From positions 1-64,000 of the forward strand of contig JAHBXR010000026.1 in assembly GCA_019636335.1 (NCBI GenBank): a stretch of DNA of 64,000 nt, given 5' to 3'. Shown piece after piece: positions 33,441 through 42,962 of this stretch (within the stretch, counting starts at the first letter, position 1; each line of letters starts with the position of its first letter). The stretch comes from Pirellulales bacterium (GTDB lineage Bacteria; Planctomycetota; Planctomycetia; Pirellulales; JAEUIK01). The notes beneath the pieces are model-generated. The model saw only the letters and a program-made list of their open reading frames with translations. It did no database searches and was not told where the DNA came from. The translations under genes were made by a program, and so were the position numbers.

Positions 33441-34925
33441 ATGAATGAGAAGATGCAGCGCGAACGCGTGGGTCAAAACTTTTGCGGTCGCACGCGACGA
33501 GAATTCCTCTGGCAGACCGGCGCGGGCTTCACCGGTACGGCACTGGCGGCCCTGCTGGGGAACGACGGTTTCCTGGCCCGCCAGTCGGTGGCCGCCGACG
33601 GCATCACGGCGTGGAACAATCCGTTGGCCGCGCGGCCGCCGCAGTTTCCGGCCAAGGCCAAGAGCGTGATCTTCTTGTACATGTATGGCGGTCCCAGTCA
33701 CATCGATACGTTCGACTACAAGCCCGCCATGAAGGGCATGGACAACAAGACGGTCGACGTGAAGACGTTCGGCCGTGGTGGCCACAAGAACCAGGGACGC
33801 ATCGTCGAGACGCGCTGGGACTTTGCCCAGCATGGACAATGCGGCCAGTGGGTTTCGACGCTCTTTCCGCACCTGGCCACGTGCGTCGATGACATCGCCT
33901 TCCTGCACTCGATGACGGCCGACTCGCCGATTCATGGTTCGGCGATGTTGATGATGAACTCGGGCAAGATCCTCAGCGGCAGCCCTTGCCTTGGTTCGTG
34001 GGTGAATTACGGGCTGGGCACGGTGAATGAGAATCTGCCCGGCTTCGTGGTGATGCTCGATCCGCGCGGCGGGCCGATCAGTGGGGCGAAGAACTGGAGC
34101 AGCGGCTACATGCCCGCCACCTACCAGGCCACGGTGATGCGATCGCAGGGGGCTCCGATTCTCGATCTGGAATCTCCCGAGGGGGTGACGCGCGACATGC
34201 AACGCGAGATGCTCGATACGATTCGCGGCTTCAACGACGAGCATCAACTGGCTCGGCGCGACAACTCGGAGCTGGCGGCGCGAATTGCCAGCTACGAGCT
34301 CGCCTTCAAGATGCAGGCCGCGGCCCCCGACGCCGTCGACCTGAGCCAGGAGGACGCGCAAACCCTGTCGCTCTACGGCCTGGATGAGAAGCGGACCGAA
34401 GTCTTCGGTCGCCAGTGCCTGCTCGCACGACGTCTTGTCGAACGGGGCGTGCGATTCGTCCAACTGTACTCGGGGGGCAACCACAACGATGCCAACTGGG
34501 ACGCTCACGGCGATTTGAAATCGAATCACGACCTGCACGCTGGCGAGACCGACAAGCCCATTGCTGGCCTGCTGAAAGACTTGAAGCAGCGCGGCATGTT
34601 GGACGAGACGCTCGTCGTCTGGGGGGGCGAATTCGGCCGGCAGCCGACGGCCGAGTATGAGAAGGGGACGGGCCGCGATCACAACGCCTACGGCTTCACC
34701 ATGTGGATGGCCGGAGGGGGCATCAAGGGGGGCATCAGCTACGGCAAGACCGACGAATTAGGCAGTGCCGCCGTCGAGAATCGACTGCACGTCAAGCATC
34801 TGCACGCCACGATCCTGCACCAACTCGGGCTCGATCCGAATCGTCTCGCTTACTTCTACAACGGCCTGGATCAAAAGCTGGTCGGCGTCGAGGGGGCGGA
34901 GCCGATCGTGGAGATCATGGCGTAG
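33441..34925 (+). CDS. DUF1501 protein (sulfatase-like fold), Tat-exported
   Basis: 494 aa. N-terminus with twin-arginine signal (TRREFLWQTGAGFTG, ~19-33). The core shows the conserved DUF1501 features: IFLYMYGGPSHIDTFDYKP, LPGFVVMLDP, then VVWGGEFGRQPT and GRDHNAYGFTMWMAGGGIKGG, an alkaline-phosphatase/sulfatase-like arrangement with metal-binding D and H residues. It is the constant partner of DUF1549/DUF1553 proteins, and the gene lies four bases downstream of one. The enzymatic activity of DUF1501 proteins is not established. Confidence 0.93.
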   Translation: MNEKMQRERVGQNFCGRTRREFLWQTGAGFTGTALAALLGNDGFLARQSVAADGITAWNNPLAARPPQFPAKAKSVIFLYMYGGPSHIDTFDYKPAMKGMDNKTVDVKTFGRGGHKNQGRIVETRWDFAQHGQCGQWVSTLFPHLATCVDDIAFLHSMTADSPIHGSAMLMMNSGKILSGSPCLGSWVNYGLGTVNENLPGFVVMLDPRGGPISGAKNWSSGYMPATYQATVMRSQGAPILDLESPEGVTRDMQREMLDTIRGFNDEHQLARRDNSELAARIASYELAFKMQAAAPDAVDLSQEDAQTLSLYGLDEKRTEVFGRQCLLARRLVERGVRFVQLYSGGNHNDANWDAHGDLKSNHDLHAGETDKPIAGLLKDLKQRGMLDETLVVWGGEFGRQPTAEYEKGTGRDHNAYGFTMWMAGGGIKGGISYGKTDELGSAAVENRLHVKHLHATILHQLGLDPNRLAYFYNGLDQKLVGVEGAEPIVEIMA

Positions 34926-34985
34926 CGCTCGTGCCAGCGAGGGCCTCGCTCCGGCGCTGCGAGAGACGTCGTGCGTTCCTCCCGA

Positions 34986-36422
34986 TCACAGCAGCGGGCT
35001 GAACAGTCGCGCCGTATTCTGCAGCAACTGGCGGCCGAGGGACCGCTGTCGCCAGCCCTCGTGCGTGAGCAGCCGGCTTTCGCGGAAATATCGCTCCTGC
35101 TCGATCGCGAGCCGGGCGACCGTGCCCCGATCGTAGATCACGAGCATCAGCTCAGCATTCAAGGCGAACGAGCGGATGTCGAGATTGCTAGAGCCGATCA
35201 GGGCCACGGCATCGTCGATGCTCAGATGCTTGGCGTGCAGGAAGTTCTGTTGGAACTGGTGTACGTGGACGCCCGCCTCGAGCAACTCCTCGTAGTACGA
35301 TTCTTGCGCCAGCGTGACGAAAGCCTGATCGCCGGTCTCCGAGACCACGAGATGGACGTCGACGCCCCGTTTCGCCGCCGTTTGCATCGCCTGGAGCAAG
35401 GGTTCGTCGGGGATGAAGTAGGGGGTCGTCAGCACGACGCGCCGCGCGGCGCCGTGAACCAGCGCCACGAAGAGTCGTTGATTGTTCTGCGTAGGAAACG
35501 CCGGCCCGCTGGGCAGTGCCTGCGCCGCCACGTCTCCGGCGATCGTGGGACAAGGGAACTCGCGCTCGCCGTCGAGGATCTCTCCCGTTTCCAAAAACCA
35601 GTCCGAGGCGAAGACGTATTGCAGTTCCAAGACCGCCGGGCCGTGGACTCGCACCATCAAGTCTTCGTAGCGGATGCCTTGTTGGAAGCCGGCGGCGACC
35701 AGGTTCTGCGAGCCGGTATAGCCCACGCGTCCGTCGATGACGGCAATCTTGCGATGATTGCGCAAGTCGATGCGTGCCTTTCGCCAGGGAAGCAGGCTCA
35801 CGGGCAGCATGGCGTGCAGCTCGATATTCAATCCGCGCAGCTTCGGCCGTAGTGTCCGCAGCGCCGTACGCGAGCCGATGGCGTCGACAAGCACCCGGCA
35901 GCGAACGCCTCGGTGCGTGGCCCGCTCCATGGCGGCGATCACCCGCCCCGTCACCTCGTCGTCGGAGAAGATGTAGAACTCGAGGTGTACATGATGCACG
36001 GCCTGGTCGATATCGGCGATCAGCCGCGCGACGGTATCGTCGTAGTCGACGAGGACCTCGATCGAGTTGCCCCCCAGGATCGGCGAGCCCCCGAGACGCT
36101 CTGCCAGGCTGACGGCCTGGGACAGGGCAGGGCCGACCTCGGGGTGAAAGATATTGGGATGGTCGACGAACCGCGCCAGCACCTGGGACATCGCCCTGGG
36201 GAGTTCGGCGAACTTCGCGCGCTGCTTGCGCGACAGACGTGCCCGCCCGATGAGCACATAGAGCAACAAGCCCACCCAGGGCTCGAAGAAGATCAGCAGC
36301 AGCCATCCTTTGGCGGCGGCTGGCGCTCGGCGGACGGGCACCACGGCCAACATCGCCAGGCGGATCGTCCATTCGCTGACAAAAAAGAGGCAGGCCAGCG
36401 CGGTCAGATCATTCCAGCTCAT
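34986..36422 (-). CDS. cls: Cardiolipin synthase (phospholipase D family)
   Basis: 478 aa. Two N-terminal transmembrane helices (LTALACLFFVSEWTIRLAML and WLLLIFFEPWVGLLLYVLIG). Two PLD domains follow, each with an HxKxxxxD motif: HRKIAVID about residue 226 and HAKHLSID about residue 402, both followed by GS(Q/S)N. The family joins two phosphatidylglycerol molecules to make cardiolipin at the membrane. Length matches Cls enzymes. The gene converges with the DUF1501 gene. Confidence 0.93.
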   Translation of the reverse strand: MSWNDLTALACLFFVSEWTIRLAMLAVVPVRRAPAAAKGWLLLIFFEPWVGLLLYVLIGRARLSRKQRAKFAELPRAMSQVLARFVDHPNIFHPEVGPALSQAVSLAERLGGSPILGGNSIEVLVDYDDTVARLIADIDQAVHHVHLEFYIFSDDEVTGRVIAAMERATHRGVRCRVLVDAIGSRTALRTLRPKLRGLNIELHAMLPVSLLPWRKARIDLRNHRKIAVIDGRVGYTGSQNLVAAGFQQGIRYEDLMVRVHGPAVLELQYVFASDWFLETGEILDGEREFPCPTIAGDVAAQALPSGPAFPTQNNQRLFVALVHGAARRVVLTTPYFIPDEPLLQAMQTAAKRGVDVHLVVSETGDQAFVTLAQESYYEELLEAGVHVHQFQQNFLHAKHLSIDDAVALIGSSNLDIRSFALNAELMLVIYDRGTVARLAIEQERYFRESRLLTHEGWRQRSLGRQLLQNTARLFSPLL

Positions 36423-36527
36423 GGAGATCGCCTACCCATACGCAGCGCCAGGACGGCTAGCGGAGCGAGCTTGCACCGGCCAGTCGCCGTCCGTGCGGGC
36501 GGTGCGCTGGCACTTATGCTTCACGGA

Positions 36528-36563
36528 GCGCCAGTCTGCGGATCCGCGCAGACTCGCTGGCGC
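36528..36563 (-). terminator. Hairpin downstream of the small membrane protein gene
   Basis: GCGCCAG (36528-36534) pairs with CTGGCGC (36557-36563), and TCTGCG (36535-36540) with CGCAGA (36547-36552), with a four-base bulge (CTCG) and a GATCCG loop. It lies 33 bases after the stop of the minus-strand gene ending at 36596. There is no T-run, so this may be a Rho-independent-like or a processing hairpin. Confidence 0.5.
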
Positions 36564-36595
36564 GCCTACCTGCCGTCGATCGTCTCGGCACGCCG

Positions 36596-36850
36596 TCATT
36601 CGTTCGGATCGACCTGTTCGCCAGCCGCTTCGACCAGGGCCTTGGCTTCCGCATAGCTCAACACGTCGTCGAGCATCGCGACCTTCCACGCCAATTCGAG
36701 CTGTGGATTGCGGTCGACGAGGGTCTTGGTCCGGGCTTGGAGCTTGGCGCTTGCGGCGCGCGAGGTAAGCCAGTTCCACATCGGGATGCTGATAAATGAC
36801 GCCATGGCCATCAGGCATAGCACGACCGCGATATTCTTACCTCGATTCAA
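36596..36850 (-). CDS. Small membrane protein of unknown function
   Basis: 84 aa. TTG start at 36850 with GGGGAGAG seven bases upstream. One N-terminal hydrophobic segment ([22 protein letters not shown]), which could be a signal anchor, followed by a charged helical region ending in VDPNE. No similarity recognised. It is supported by the good ribosome site, the membrane segment and a hairpin after its stop. It is divergent from the P-type ATPase gene. Confidence 0.55.
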   Translation of the reverse strand: MNRGKNIAVVLCLMAMASFISIPMWNWLTSRAASAKLQARTKTLVDRNPQLELAWKVAMLDDVLSYAEAKALVEAAGEQVDPNE

Positions 36851-37084
36851 ATCGAACTCTCCCCTCGATTAGTGAAATATCGTCCACAGTGTAGCGACGC
36901 CGGGCAGTCCACGCCACGGGCTCCGACGGCGTACGAATTCCGGCTGGCGACCATTGCGAGAAGGCTAAAAGCCAAGCGAGCCGTGAAGCGAACACGGCAA
37001 GTCCGTGTGGTAAAACCCCTAGTTATTCGCGATGATCGGATTTTGATTGCTGCCGAGAACGCGTCGCCGAGCAAATCCCAGGCT

Positions 37085-39064
37085 ATGAGTGATCCAGGAG
37101 AACGACATTTCACGAAGCAGTCGTCGCAGGTCGCATCGCTTGTGCCGAGCGGCCATTCGTTGAGCTTCGGCCGATTGTGGGAACGTCGCCACACGGTCAT
37201 CGCCATCGTTGCCGCCATGTGTATCGCGGCCTACCTGACAACACGATGGGGCCTCGCCTGGCCGGAGACGAACGCGGTTGGATTTCTCTGGGTGGCGCTC
37301 GTGATAGGGGGTGGCCCGCTCGTTCTCGAGTTGTCCTGGCGAGTGCTGCTGCGCGAATTTGGGTCCGATCTTCTGGCCGGGATCGCGATCGTCACGGCAG
37401 TGCTGCTGGGGGAGTATCTGGCTGGGACGTTTGTCGTCTTGATGTTGTCGGGAGGGGCGGCGCTCGAGTCGTTTGCCGTGCGGCGGGCCTCTTCGGTGCT
37501 CGACGCGCTGGCGCGGCGCATGCCAGCCGTGGCGCATCAGAAATCGGACGGTGGTCTGGTCGACCTGCCGCTCGATCGCATCCGCATCGACGACGTCCTC
37601 GTGGTACTGCCGCACGAAGTCTGCCCGGTCGACGGCATCGTCGTCGAGGGACGGGGCAGCATGAACGAGGCCTACCTGACGGGCGAGCCCTACCGCGTGT
37701 CGAAATCGATCGACTCCGAAGTCTTCTCGGGCGCCATGAACGGCGAGGCGGCCTTGAGCATTCGCACCGTGCGGCTGCCGATCGACTCGCGTTACGCGCG
37801 CATCATGCGCGTCATGCAAGAGTCGCAGCAACAGCGTCCCAGGCTGCGCCGGCTGGGAGATCAATTGGGGGCCTTCTACACGCCGCTGGCGGTGGCCATT
37901 GCGCTGGCGGCGTGGCTGGCCAGCGGCGAAGCCATTCGTTTTCTCGCGGTGCTGGTGATTGCCACCCCTTGTCCGCTGCTGATTGCCATTCCGGTGGCCA
38001 TCATCGGATCGATCTCGCTCGCGGCGCGGCGCAGCATCATCATTCGCGATCCGGCCGTGCTCGAGCGGATCGGCCGCTGTCAGACCATGATCTTCGACAA
38101 GACGGGCACGCTGACCTACGGCGAGCCCCGTCTGGTCGAGCAACACGTCGTCGCGGAGTTTTCGTCGGAGGAGATACTGCAGCTTGCCGCGAGTCTCGAA
38201 CAATACTCGAAGCACCCATTGGCGGTGGCGGTGCTCGACGCCGCCCGGAAGAGCAAGATCATGCTACTGCCGGCCGAACACGTGCGAGAACATCCGGGCG
38301 AAGGGCTGCTGGGCATGGTTCGCGATCGAGCGGTGCGTATCACCAGCGCCAAAAAGTTGGCGGCGGAAGATCCCACCACGACCGCCGTGCTACCCCCTTC
38401 ATCGGGCGGGCTCGAGTGCGTCGTCGTGGTCGACGGGCACTACACCGCGACCTATCGCTTTCGCGATGAGCCCCGCGCCGAGGGAGCGGAGTTTATCGGT
38501 CACCTCTCTCCCATGCATGGCTTCAAGAAGGTCATGCTCGTGTCGGGCGATCGCCCGTCCGAGGCCGAGTACCTGGCTCAACGTGTCGGAATCAGCGAGG
38601 TGTACGCCGGTAAGAGCCCCGAAGAGAAGCTCGACATCGTTCGCGCCGAAACGGCCCGCGCGGGCACGGTCTACGTCGGCGACGGCATCAACGATGCGCC
38701 GGCCATGGTGGCTGCCACGGTCGGGCTGGCGATGGGGCAACGCAGCGAGGTGACCACCGAAGCAGCCGGCGCCGTGGTGATGGACAACATGCTGGGGCGC
38801 GTCGACGAACTGCTGCACATCGGCGGGCGGATGCGACGCATCGCCCTGCAGAGCGCCGTGGGAGGGATGGCATTCAGTATCGGCGGCATGCTGCTGGCCG
38901 CCGCGGGACTGCTGCCACCGGTGGCGGGCGCGATTGCGCAAGAGGTGATCGACGTCGTCGCGGTGCTCAACGCCCTGCGCGCGGCGTGGTATCCCGGGGC
39001 GTTGAGCGACTACGAATCGCTGGATGCTATGGAATCATCCGTCGATAAAACCAACGCTTCGTAA
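37085..39064 (+). CDS. P1B-type heavy-metal ATPase with TPCP motif
   Basis: 659 aa from ATG 37085 (MSDPGERHF); the frame stays open ~70 codons upstream but that stretch lacks family similarity. P-type motifs: TGEP (actuator), DKTGTLT (phosphorylated Asp), KHPLAVAV and GDGINDAP. The membrane metal site reads ATPCPLLIA, so threonine replaces the first cysteine of the usual CPC, which argues against simple Cu or Zn specificity. TPC-type enzymes have been grouped as a separate P1B subclass linked to Ni/Fe/Co. There is no N-terminal metal-binding (HMA) domain. About six to eight membrane helices. The transported metal is unknown. Confidence 0.86.
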   Translation: MSDPGERHFTKQSSQVASLVPSGHSLSFGRLWERRHTVIAIVAAMCIAAYLTTRWGLAWPETNAVGFLWVALVIGGGPLVLELSWRVLLREFGSDLLAGIAIVTAVLLGEYLAGTFVVLMLSGGAALESFAVRRASSVLDALARRMPAVAHQKSDGGLVDLPLDRIRIDDVLVVLPHEVCPVDGIVVEGRGSMNEAYLTGEPYRVSKSIDSEVFSGAMNGEAALSIRTVRLPIDSRYARIMRVMQESQQQRPRLRRLGDQLGAFYTPLAVAIALAAWLASGEAIRFLAVLVIATPCPLLIAIPVAIIGSISLAARRSIIIRDPAVLERIGRCQTMIFDKTGTLTYGEPRLVEQHVVAEFSSEEILQLAASLEQYSKHPLAVAVLDAARKSKIMLLPAEHVREHPGEGLLGMVRDRAVRITSAKKLAAEDPTTTAVLPPSSGGLECVVVVDGHYTATYRFRDEPRAEGAEFIGHLSPMHGFKKVMLVSGDRPSEAEYLAQRVGISEVYAGKSPEEKLDIVRAETARAGTVYVGDGINDAPAMVAATVGLAMGQRSEVTTEAAGAVVMDNMLGRVDELLHIGGRMRRIALQSAVGGMAFSIGGMLLAAAGLLPPVAGAIAQEVIDVVAVLNALRAAWYPGALSDYESLDAMESSVDKTNAS

Positions 39065-39648
39065 TCTCGGCCGCCGCGGCTTAAAGGCTGACAATCGCCA
39101 GCATCGCGACCAGAAAACTCGCCGGTGGCTACCGGCTTTATTCCACTCCGCGCAGCCCATGAGCCTAGGGCTGTGTCCAACCTTAATTTTCGGGTGCAAT
39201 TGAATCCCAGCCGGGTAGCACCGACGATGGTGCGGCGCGACGTCGCGCACGACAACACACTCGAGTCGCATCATCGTCGGTGTTGCGCAGCAACCAGAGG
39301 GTCGATCGGGCAGGCGCATTTCAGTAGCACAGCCTCGCCACAACGCCGGTCCGGTCGAAACGAACCTCTTGTCGCTGCGCGACACCGACGAGCTTCCGAC
39401 TCAAGCGAGATAAGTTTCAAGCCTGCTGCGGAAACTCGTCGGTGCTACCCCCCCTAAGTCCACCAACTTTCGGCGCGCGACGAGACGCTGCGCCACATGG
39501 CTGCCGGCCCTCTTTTGGGCTATAGTGAAACCCGTTGCGGTCGACGGGCGGTATGGTCTTTGACGCCGGTGTCGATCGTGGCTCCTCGCCGTTTCAGCGA
39601 TCCTTGCGATCGTCCCGCCCCTCGATCCTCGTAGTATCCGTGAAACGC
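39065..39648. other. Long intergenic region carrying repeat copy 2
   Basis: About 580 bases between the P-type ATPase and the DUF1592 gene. Nearly half is the structured repeat at 39206-39453. The remaining ~195 bases before the DUF1592 start probably hold its promoter, but I see no clear -35/-10 pair. Confidence 0.6.
39206..39453. repeat. Structured dispersed repeat, copy 2 (inverted relative to copy 1)
   Basis: Reverse complement of the element at 19258-19508, with about 16 differences by eye. It keeps the GGGTAGCACCGACGA terminal inverted repeats, the two long CACCGACGA/TCGTCGGTG hairpins and the two central GTCGCGCAGCGAC / GTTGCTGCGCAAC hairpins. Several differences fall inside stems. 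Like copy 1, it lies between genes and has no credible reading frame. The similarity stops sharply at both ends (near CCCAGCC on one side and CTACCC on the other), as expected for a mobile or structured unit. Confidence 0.8.
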
Positions 39649-41520
39649 ATGTCTTTCCGCGCGAGCAGCATGCTGGTAATGGCTCTGGCGATAGGAGTTT
39701 TGTCCCCCGTGGCTGGGGCAGATCCGGCCGAGATGCCGCAGGCCGTTCAGGCGGTGCTCGAGACCCATTGCACGAGTTGCCACGCGGGGGAGGAGGCCAC
39801 GGCGGGCATCGATCTCGCCTCGGCCCAAACGCAGGAAGACATCTTCACCGAGGGACGAACCTGGAACAAAGTGCTGCGGGTCGTGCGCTCGCACGAGATG
39901 CCCCCCAAGAGCGAAGCGGTGATGTCGGACGAAGACCGCCAACTCTTGTTCGAATGGATCGAGGCGTCGTTTCGCAACCACGACTGCCTTGGACAGACAG
40001 AGCCAGGTCACGTCACCGTCCGCCGCTTGAACCGTGTCGAGTACCGCAACACGATTCGGGATCTCTTCGGCATGGATCTCGACGCGGCCCGCGACCTGCC
40101 CGCCGATGCCGCGGGGAACGGGTTCGATAACCAGGGCGATACGCTCTTCATCCCTCCCGTGCTGATGGAGAAATATCTCGATACGACCAAGCGTCTGCTG
40201 GAACAGGCGATGGCCGAGGGGGCCCCCGCGCGTGCGATGCTGCTCGCCGTGACGCCGTCGGAGTCGGTCTCGCCGGCGGAGGTGGCACGCCAGAACCTGC
40301 GGGCGTTCTTGCCGAGGGCATTTCGTCGCCCCGTGAAGGACGATGAACTAGCGGCGCGGGTCGCGCTGGTCGAGCAGGCCCTCGGGCGCGGCGAATCTTT
40401 CGAACAGGGGCTGCAGACCGCGCTGCTGGCGACACTCCTTTCGCCTCACTTCTTGTTCCGTATCGAACAGGATCAGGCCCCCGAGGGGTCGAACGAGGCG
40501 TATCCGATCACGGATCATGAGTTGGCGACGCGGTTGTCGTATTTTCTCTGGTCGACGATGCCCGACGGCGAGTTGACCGAACTGGCCGACGCGGGCCGAT
40601 TGAGCCAGCCCGAGGTGCTGCGCGAGCAGGTCGCGCGCATGCTGGCCGATCCGAAGTCGATTGCCTTGGCCGAGGAATTCACCTCGCAGTGGTTCGGCTA
40701 CCGCGACCTGCGCACGCACGAGATGGATATCCGGCGCTTCGGCGGATTCAACGGCGTGCGCGATGCCATGTACGAAGAGTCGCGGATGTTCTTCGACACG
40801 CTCTTCCGCGAGAATGGACGCGTGCTCGACATCGTCGACTGCAACTATGCCTTTGTGAATGATCGGCTGGCCGAGCATTACGGCCTGCCGAAGGTAGAGG
40901 GGGGGCAGTTGCGCAAGGTGGAGCTTGCCGACCGCCGCCGCGGCGGCGTGCTCGGGATGGGCAGCACGCTGACGGTGAGCTCGTATCCCACGCGCACCAG
41001 CCCCGTGTTGCGGGGCAAGTGGGTCCTCGAGACGATCCTCGGCACCCCCCCGCCCCCGCCGCCTCCGAATGTGAAGGAGATCTCCAAGAGCGACGAGGTC
41101 AAGGATGGGTTGACGCTGCGACAGCGATTCGAAAGGCATCGCGCCCAGGAGAGTTGCGCCAGTTGCCATGCCAAGATGGACCCTTTGGGCTTCGCCCTGG
41201 AGAATTTTGACGGTATCGGAAAATGGCGCGATCAGGATAATGGCATCGATATCGATGCCGCGGCGGCCCTGCCCGACGGCAGGGAACTGAACGGGATCGC
41301 CGATCTGAAAGATGCCCTGTTGGCGCGGCAAGAGCTGTTTCTGCGTCAACTTGTGGAACGAACGTTGACCTACGCCCTGGGGCGGGCGGTCGATTTTTAC
41401 GATGAGTGTACGATCCGCCAGGCGATATCAAGATTGGCAGAAGGGGACCACCGCAGCCACGAATTGATTCTGTCGGTGGTCGAGAGTTATCCTTTCCGTC
41501 ATAAGAAGAATGCCCCTTAG
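39649..41520 (+). CDS. DUF1587/DUF1592/DUF1588/DUF1585 (planctomycete cytochrome c) protein
   Basis: 623 aa. ATG 39649 (MSFRASSMLVMALAIG) starts a signal peptide; a GTG three codons earlier is equally possible. PSCyt1-type haem site CTSCH about residue 44, then EMPPKS. DUF1587 (~115-190: RRLNRVEYRNTIRDLFG), DUF1595/DUF1592 (~215-410, including LATRLSYFLWSTMPD), DUF1588 (~430-520: GVLGMGSTLTVSSYPTRTSPVLRGKWV) and DUF1585 at the end. A second haem motif, CASCH, is at about residue 504. Exported, with a partner DUF1552 gene immediately downstream. The function of such pairs is not known biochemically. Confidence 0.92.
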   Translation: MSFRASSMLVMALAIGVLSPVAGADPAEMPQAVQAVLETHCTSCHAGEEATAGIDLASAQTQEDIFTEGRTWNKVLRVVRSHEMPPKSEAVMSDEDRQLLFEWIEASFRNHDCLGQTEPGHVTVRRLNRVEYRNTIRDLFGMDLDAARDLPADAAGNGFDNQGDTLFIPPVLMEKYLDTTKRLLEQAMAEGAPARAMLLAVTPSESVSPAEVARQNLRAFLPRAFRRPVKDDELAARVALVEQALGRGESFEQGLQTALLATLLSPHFLFRIEQDQAPEGSNEAYPITDHELATRLSYFLWSTMPDGELTELADAGRLSQPEVLREQVARMLADPKSIALAEEFTSQWFGYRDLRTHEMDIRRFGGFNGVRDAMYEESRMFFDTLFRENGRVLDIVDCNYAFVNDRLAEHYGLPKVEGGQLRKVELADRRRGGVLGMGSTLTVSSYPTRTSPVLRGKWVLETILGTPPPPPPPNVKEISKSDEVKDGLTLRQRFERHRAQESCASCHAKMDPLGFALENFDGIGKWRDQDNGIDIDAAAALPDGRELNGIADLKDALLARQELFLRQLVERTLTYALGRAVDFYDECTIRQAISRLAEGDHRSHELILSVVESYPFRHKKNAP

Positions 41521-41530
41521 GAACGCTGAC

Positions 41531-42871
41531 ATGGCCGATTCGAATCGCTGGCCCCTCTCGCGACGAACGATCCTCCGCGGCGTCGGCGCGGCGCTGGGAT
41601 TGCCGTTCTTCGAGGCGATGTTGCCTCGCCAGGCGCGTGCTGCCAGTACCGCCCAGCCGCCGGTCCGTATGGCCGTTTTGTACATGCCGAATGGGGCGCT
41701 CCCCGCGGCGTGGAATGTCTCGGGCGAGGGACGCGATTACGAGTTGTCGTACATCCTCGAACCCCTGGCACCGCTCAAGGAGAAGCTGGTCGTCTTATCG
41801 AATCTGCGCAACACGGCCGGCCTGATGGGGGATGGCCATTACGCCAAGACCACCAGTTGGCTGACCGGCGCGCAGGCCGTGCGCACCAGCGGCAAGGGGA
41901 TACGCGCGGGCATTTCGGTCGATCAATTCGCCGCGCAGCAGATCGGGCAGTCGACGCCACTTTCGTCGCTCGAATTGGGGATTGATCCCGTCCACAACGT
42001 GGTCGACATGGGCTACAGCACCGTCTACGGCTGCCACGTGTCGTGGCGCACGCCGACGTTGCCCGCGACCAAGGAGATCAATCCGCAGCAGGCGTTCGAT
42101 CGCTTGTTTCGCTCGACGCAGTTCGGCCGCAGCCCGGCCGATCGGAGCGTGCTCGACCTGGTCCGCGAGGACGCGGGGAAGCTACGACAGAATCTCGGAG
42201 GGAGCGATCGCCAGAAGCTCGACGAGTATCTCGATTCGGTCCGCGCGCTGGAGCAACGCATCGAGGCCGCGTCCCAGGCCGAAGATCGCAATTGGAAGCC
42301 GGCCGTCAACGCCGCCGATCTGAAACGCCCTGGCGCCGAGTACGGCGACTACACGACGCACGTCCGTCTCATGCTCGACATTCTGCACATGGCGTTCTGG
42401 ACCGACGCCACGCGCATCGCGACGTTCATGTTCGCCAACGACGTATCGGGGCGTAACTTCTCGTTCGTCGAAGGGGTCAACGACGGTTTCCACCCCCTCA
42501 GCCACCACGAGAACAACGCCGACAAGCAGGAGCAGTACAAGCGCATCAACCGCTATCATGTCGAGCAGTATCGCTACCTGCTCGAGCGGATGGCGGCGAC
42601 GCAGGAAGGCGAACGCTCCTTGCTCGACCATTCGATGGTCATGTTCGGCTCGAGCATCTCGGACGGCAACGCGCACTCGCCGATGCAGGTGCCCACGGTG
42701 CTCGCGGGGAGTGCTGGCGGTCGCCTCCAGTCGGGGCAACACGTCAAGCTCGAGAAGGCGGCGCCGCTGACCGATCTCTTGGTCACGATGCTTGATTGCC
42801 TCGACATCAATGTCGACAAGTTCGGCGACAGCAAGGGGAACTTGCACGAGCAACTGCTCGCGCCGGCCTAG
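41531..42871 (+). CDS. DUF1552 protein, Tat-exported
   Basis: 446 aa from ATG 41531, with TAGGAACG six bases upstream; an ATG at 41510 overlapping the previous stop would add seven residues. N-terminal twin-arginine signal (LSRRTILRGVGAALGLPFFEAML). The rest has the DUF1552 pattern: MAVLYMPNGALPAAW, GDGHYAKTTSWLTGAQ and a C-terminal VMFGSSISDGNAHSP. DUF1552 proteins are distantly related in fold and context to DUF1501 and regularly follow DUF1592 cytochromes, as here. Catalytic role unproved. Confidence 0.92.
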   Translation: MADSNRWPLSRRTILRGVGAALGLPFFEAMLPRQARAASTAQPPVRMAVLYMPNGALPAAWNVSGEGRDYELSYILEPLAPLKEKLVVLSNLRNTAGLMGDGHYAKTTSWLTGAQAVRTSGKGIRAGISVDQFAAQQIGQSTPLSSLELGIDPVHNVVDMGYSTVYGCHVSWRTPTLPATKEINPQQAFDRLFRSTQFGRSPADRSVLDLVREDAGKLRQNLGGSDRQKLDEYLDSVRALEQRIEAASQAEDRNWKPAVNAADLKRPGAEYGDYTTHVRLMLDILHMAFWTDATRIATFMFANDVSGRNFSFVEGVNDGFHPLSHHENNADKQEQYKRINRYHVEQYRYLLERMAATQEGERSLLDHSMVMFGSSISDGNAHSPMQVPTVLAGSAGGRLQSGQHVKLEKAAPLTDLLVTMLDCLDINVDKFGDSKGNLHEQLLAPA

Positions 42872-42962
42872 ATTCCAGCACGAGCGATTCCGTCGCTCTG
42901 TCTGGAAGAACGGCAGGGCAGGGGGGGGCAGGACGACCGCGCCGCGAGCGACGGCGACGCGT

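Noticed and set aside
36872-37084. N-terminal extension of the P-type ATPase
   Set aside because: The added ~70 residues show no HMA or Cys/His motif and look like non-coding sequence. The Met at 37085 is preferred, although its ribosome site is weak.
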